Positions 62,966 through 64,000 of a stretch of 64,000 nt of DNA are shown piece after piece. Origin of the DNA: Methanosarcinales archaeon Met12 (GTDB lineage Archaea > Halobacteriota > UBA148 > JAJOKI01). The notes under the pieces are model-generated. The model did not search any database and had not been told where the DNA came from. It saw only the letters and a list, made by a program, of their open reading frames with translations. The DNA is taken from assembly GCA_002813105.2 (NCBI GenBank), contig CP017966.2:434001-498000 (forward strand), read 5' to 3'. Within the stretch, counting starts at the first letter, position 1; the number at the start of each line of letters is the position of its first letter. The position numbers and the translations under genes were made by a program.

Positions 62966-63807
62966 TGTCAGTAAAAGTCGAAGACATAATGGTAAAAGAC
63001 GTTGTATGCGCAACAGTACCAGGATCAAGGGATGATGTGCTGGCGCTGATGAAGAGGGAGAACATTTCCGGCGTTCCCGTGGTCAAGGGGAAGAAACTAA
63101 TAGGGATAGTAACGCGTAAGGATATTTTCAAGCATCCGGAGGAAGAGCAGATCGCATTGTTAATGTCGAGAAACCCCATTTCGATTTCCCCTGAAGCCAG
63201 CATCGTCGATGCCGCAAAACAAATCCTCAACAACAACATACGGCGGTTGCCTGTGGTGACTGGCCACACGCTTGTCGGCATCATAACCGTTGTCGATTTA
63301 ATGGGCGCCATCGCCAATATGAACCTTACAGAACCCATTGAAGATTACGCCCAGCGTAATCTGCTTGCTATGTGGGATGAGACGCCGCTGCCCGTGGCCC
63401 TGGAGATATTGAGACTGGGTGATGTGGATGCGGCATCTGTGCTCGACGCCAAAAGAGACCTTGTTGGCATAATAAGCCATACTAATTTAATCGTCATAAG
63501 CGATATCGAGGACTCTGTTGAGATGTCAGATATGTCTGCAGGGTCTGATGATAATCCCTGGACTTGGGAAAGCATACGCGATACGATGAGTTTGTACTAT
63601 GGCGTCTCACATGTAAAATTACCAGATGTGCCGGTAAACGAGGTGATGACCAAAGAGGTTATTACCGCTTTCCATCACTCGGAGATCAGCGACTGCGCAC
63701 GAAAGATGTACCGGGCAAGAATTGAACAGATGCCCGTCATCACCGCGGACAATAAGCTGATTGGATTGCTTAGAGACGTGGACCTGCTCAGAGTATTGAT
63801 CGAATAG
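62965..63807 (+). CDS. CBS-domain protein (four CBS motifs)
   Basis: A 280-residue protein made of two Bateman modules: VKVEDIMVKDVVCATVPGS then GIVTRKDIF; RNPISISPEASIVDAAKQIL then GIITVVDLMG; a third motif DVDAASVLDAKRDLVGIIS; and VNEVMTKEVITAFHHSEISD with LRDVDLLRVL. CBS pairs bind adenyl ligands and regulate partners. The ATG overlaps the UspA stop by one base. No enzymatic domain is attached; the partner is unknown, with UspA the obvious candidate. Confidence 0.9.
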   Translation: MSVKVEDIMVKDVVCATVPGSRDDVLALMKRENISGVPVVKGKKLIGIVTRKDIFKHPEEEQIALLMSRNPISISPEASIVDAAKQILNNNIRRLPVVTGHTLVGIITVVDLMGAIANMNLTEPIEDYAQRNLLAMWDETPLPVALEILRLGDVDAASVLDAKRDLVGIISHTNLIVISDIEDSVEMSDMSAGSDDNPWTWESIRDTMSLYYGVSHVKLPDVPVNEVMTKEVITAFHHSEISDCARKMYRARIEQMPVITADNKLIGLLRDVDLLRVLIE

Positions 63808-63824
63808 CCTCGTCGGAGGATGAG

Positions 63825-64000
63825 ATGGACAAGTACGAGCGCGTTATCGAGATGGCAAAGCGACGGGGATTTCTTTGGCAATCTTTCGAAATTTATGGTG
63901 CCACTGCCGGCTTTTGGGATTTTGGGCCGCTCGGCACCGTTCTGAAAAGACGAATTGAAAATCTCTGGCGCGAGTTCTATGTGATAAGTGAGGGGTTCTA
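63825..64000 (+). CDS. glyS: Glycyl-tRNA synthetase, N-terminal end (partial)
   Basis: 58 codons run off the window edge. MDKYERVIEMAKRRGFLWQS is followed by FEIYGATAGFWDFGPLG and LKRRIENLWREFYV, the class II glycyl-tRNA synthetase motif 1 region. GGAGGATGAG lies before the ATG. It charges tRNA-Gly with glycine. The rest of the gene lies beyond 64000. Confidence 0.93.
   Translation, partial: MDKYERVIEMAKRRGFLWQSFEIYGATAGFWDFGPLGTVLKRRIENLWREFYVISEGF

Overview
The window is archaeal chromosome, about 64 kb, densely packed with genes in short operons with TTGA/ATGA overlaps. Many genes start with GTG or TTG, and AT-rich TATA-like boxes lie about 25 nt before several starts. RadA and RadB, a replication protein A, Hel308, a KEOPS subunit (Cgi121), Cdc48, ribosomal protein eS17, a Sec61-beta-like protein and an intron-bearing tRNA make it archaeal. 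Coenzyme F420 genes (cofC, cofG, cofH), the siroheme-dependent heme pathway (ahbA-D) and a c-type cytochrome maturation cluster point to a methanogen-related Halobacteriota lineage with multiheme or membrane cytochromes, such as an ANME, Syntrophoarchaeum or Methanosarcinales-like organism. The exact lineage is inference.

Layout. 1-4.6 kb: end of serA, tRNA-Arg, pyrophosphatase, and leuB, leuD and leuC, with a HicBA toxin-antitoxin pair inserted between leuD and leuC. 4.6-16.97 kb: informational core (RPA, RadA, phosphoglycolate phosphatase, LarC, Cdc48, PRC-barrel protein, RNase H-fold protein, RadB) followed by the dapL-lysA-dapF lysine operon. 17.0-19.1 kb: AT-rich island with two identical 50-bp CRISPR-repeat-like copies around a small membrane protein and an MNT/HEPN pair, then an HNH protein. 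19.2-28.0 kb: Hel308, Cgi121, divergent cofC / cofG-cofH, and purS-purL-purQ. 28.1-30.4 kb: MacB-type ABC exporter and a decayed shikimate kinase start. 30.4-34.5 kb: methyltransferase and a cytochrome c maturation cluster (ccmD, ccmE, split ccmF, and an attached coiled-coil membrane protein). 34.6-40.5 kb: accessory region with a frameshifted nitroreductase, a DUF98 protein, a secreted protein with an acidic repeat tail, an array of six perfect or near-perfect hairpins, a membrane-tethered winged-helix regulator, a B12-binding radical SAM enzyme and a second HicAB pair. 40.6-50.75 kb: an almost complete heme b pathway in two adjacent operons (ahbD-ahbA-ahbB-sirC; hemA-hemB-hemL-hemC-cobA-hemD-ahbC). 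50.75-53.8 kb: RelE-type toxin with a decayed upstream antitoxin and a convergent intact antitoxin gene, Hsp20, a phosphatase ghost and thiDN. 53.8-58.2 kb: LURP-like protein, eS17, dapA-dapB, a MITE, a two-cluster ferredoxin, asd and a DUF1622 protein. 58.2-60.4 kb: restriction-modification island. 60.6-64 kb: PfkB kinase, EngB, Sec61-beta-like protein, UspA, a CBS protein and the start of glyS.

How the genes work together. asd, dapA, dapB, dapL, dapF and lysA supply the whole aspartate-to-lysine route through LL-diaminopimelate aminotransferase. The heme operons make heme b from glutamyl-tRNA through siroheme, and the nearby ccm genes would attach heme to apocytochromes. The most notable non-coding structures are the 90-bp MITE with 17-bp inverted ends and an exact 8-bp target duplication (56487-56576), the hairpin array (37206-37413) and the CRISPR-like 50-bp direct repeats (17032 and 18381). 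Five genes or remnants that a length cut-off would hide are listed: ccmD, Sec61-beta, the ferredoxin, the shikimate kinase ghost and the antitoxin ghosts.
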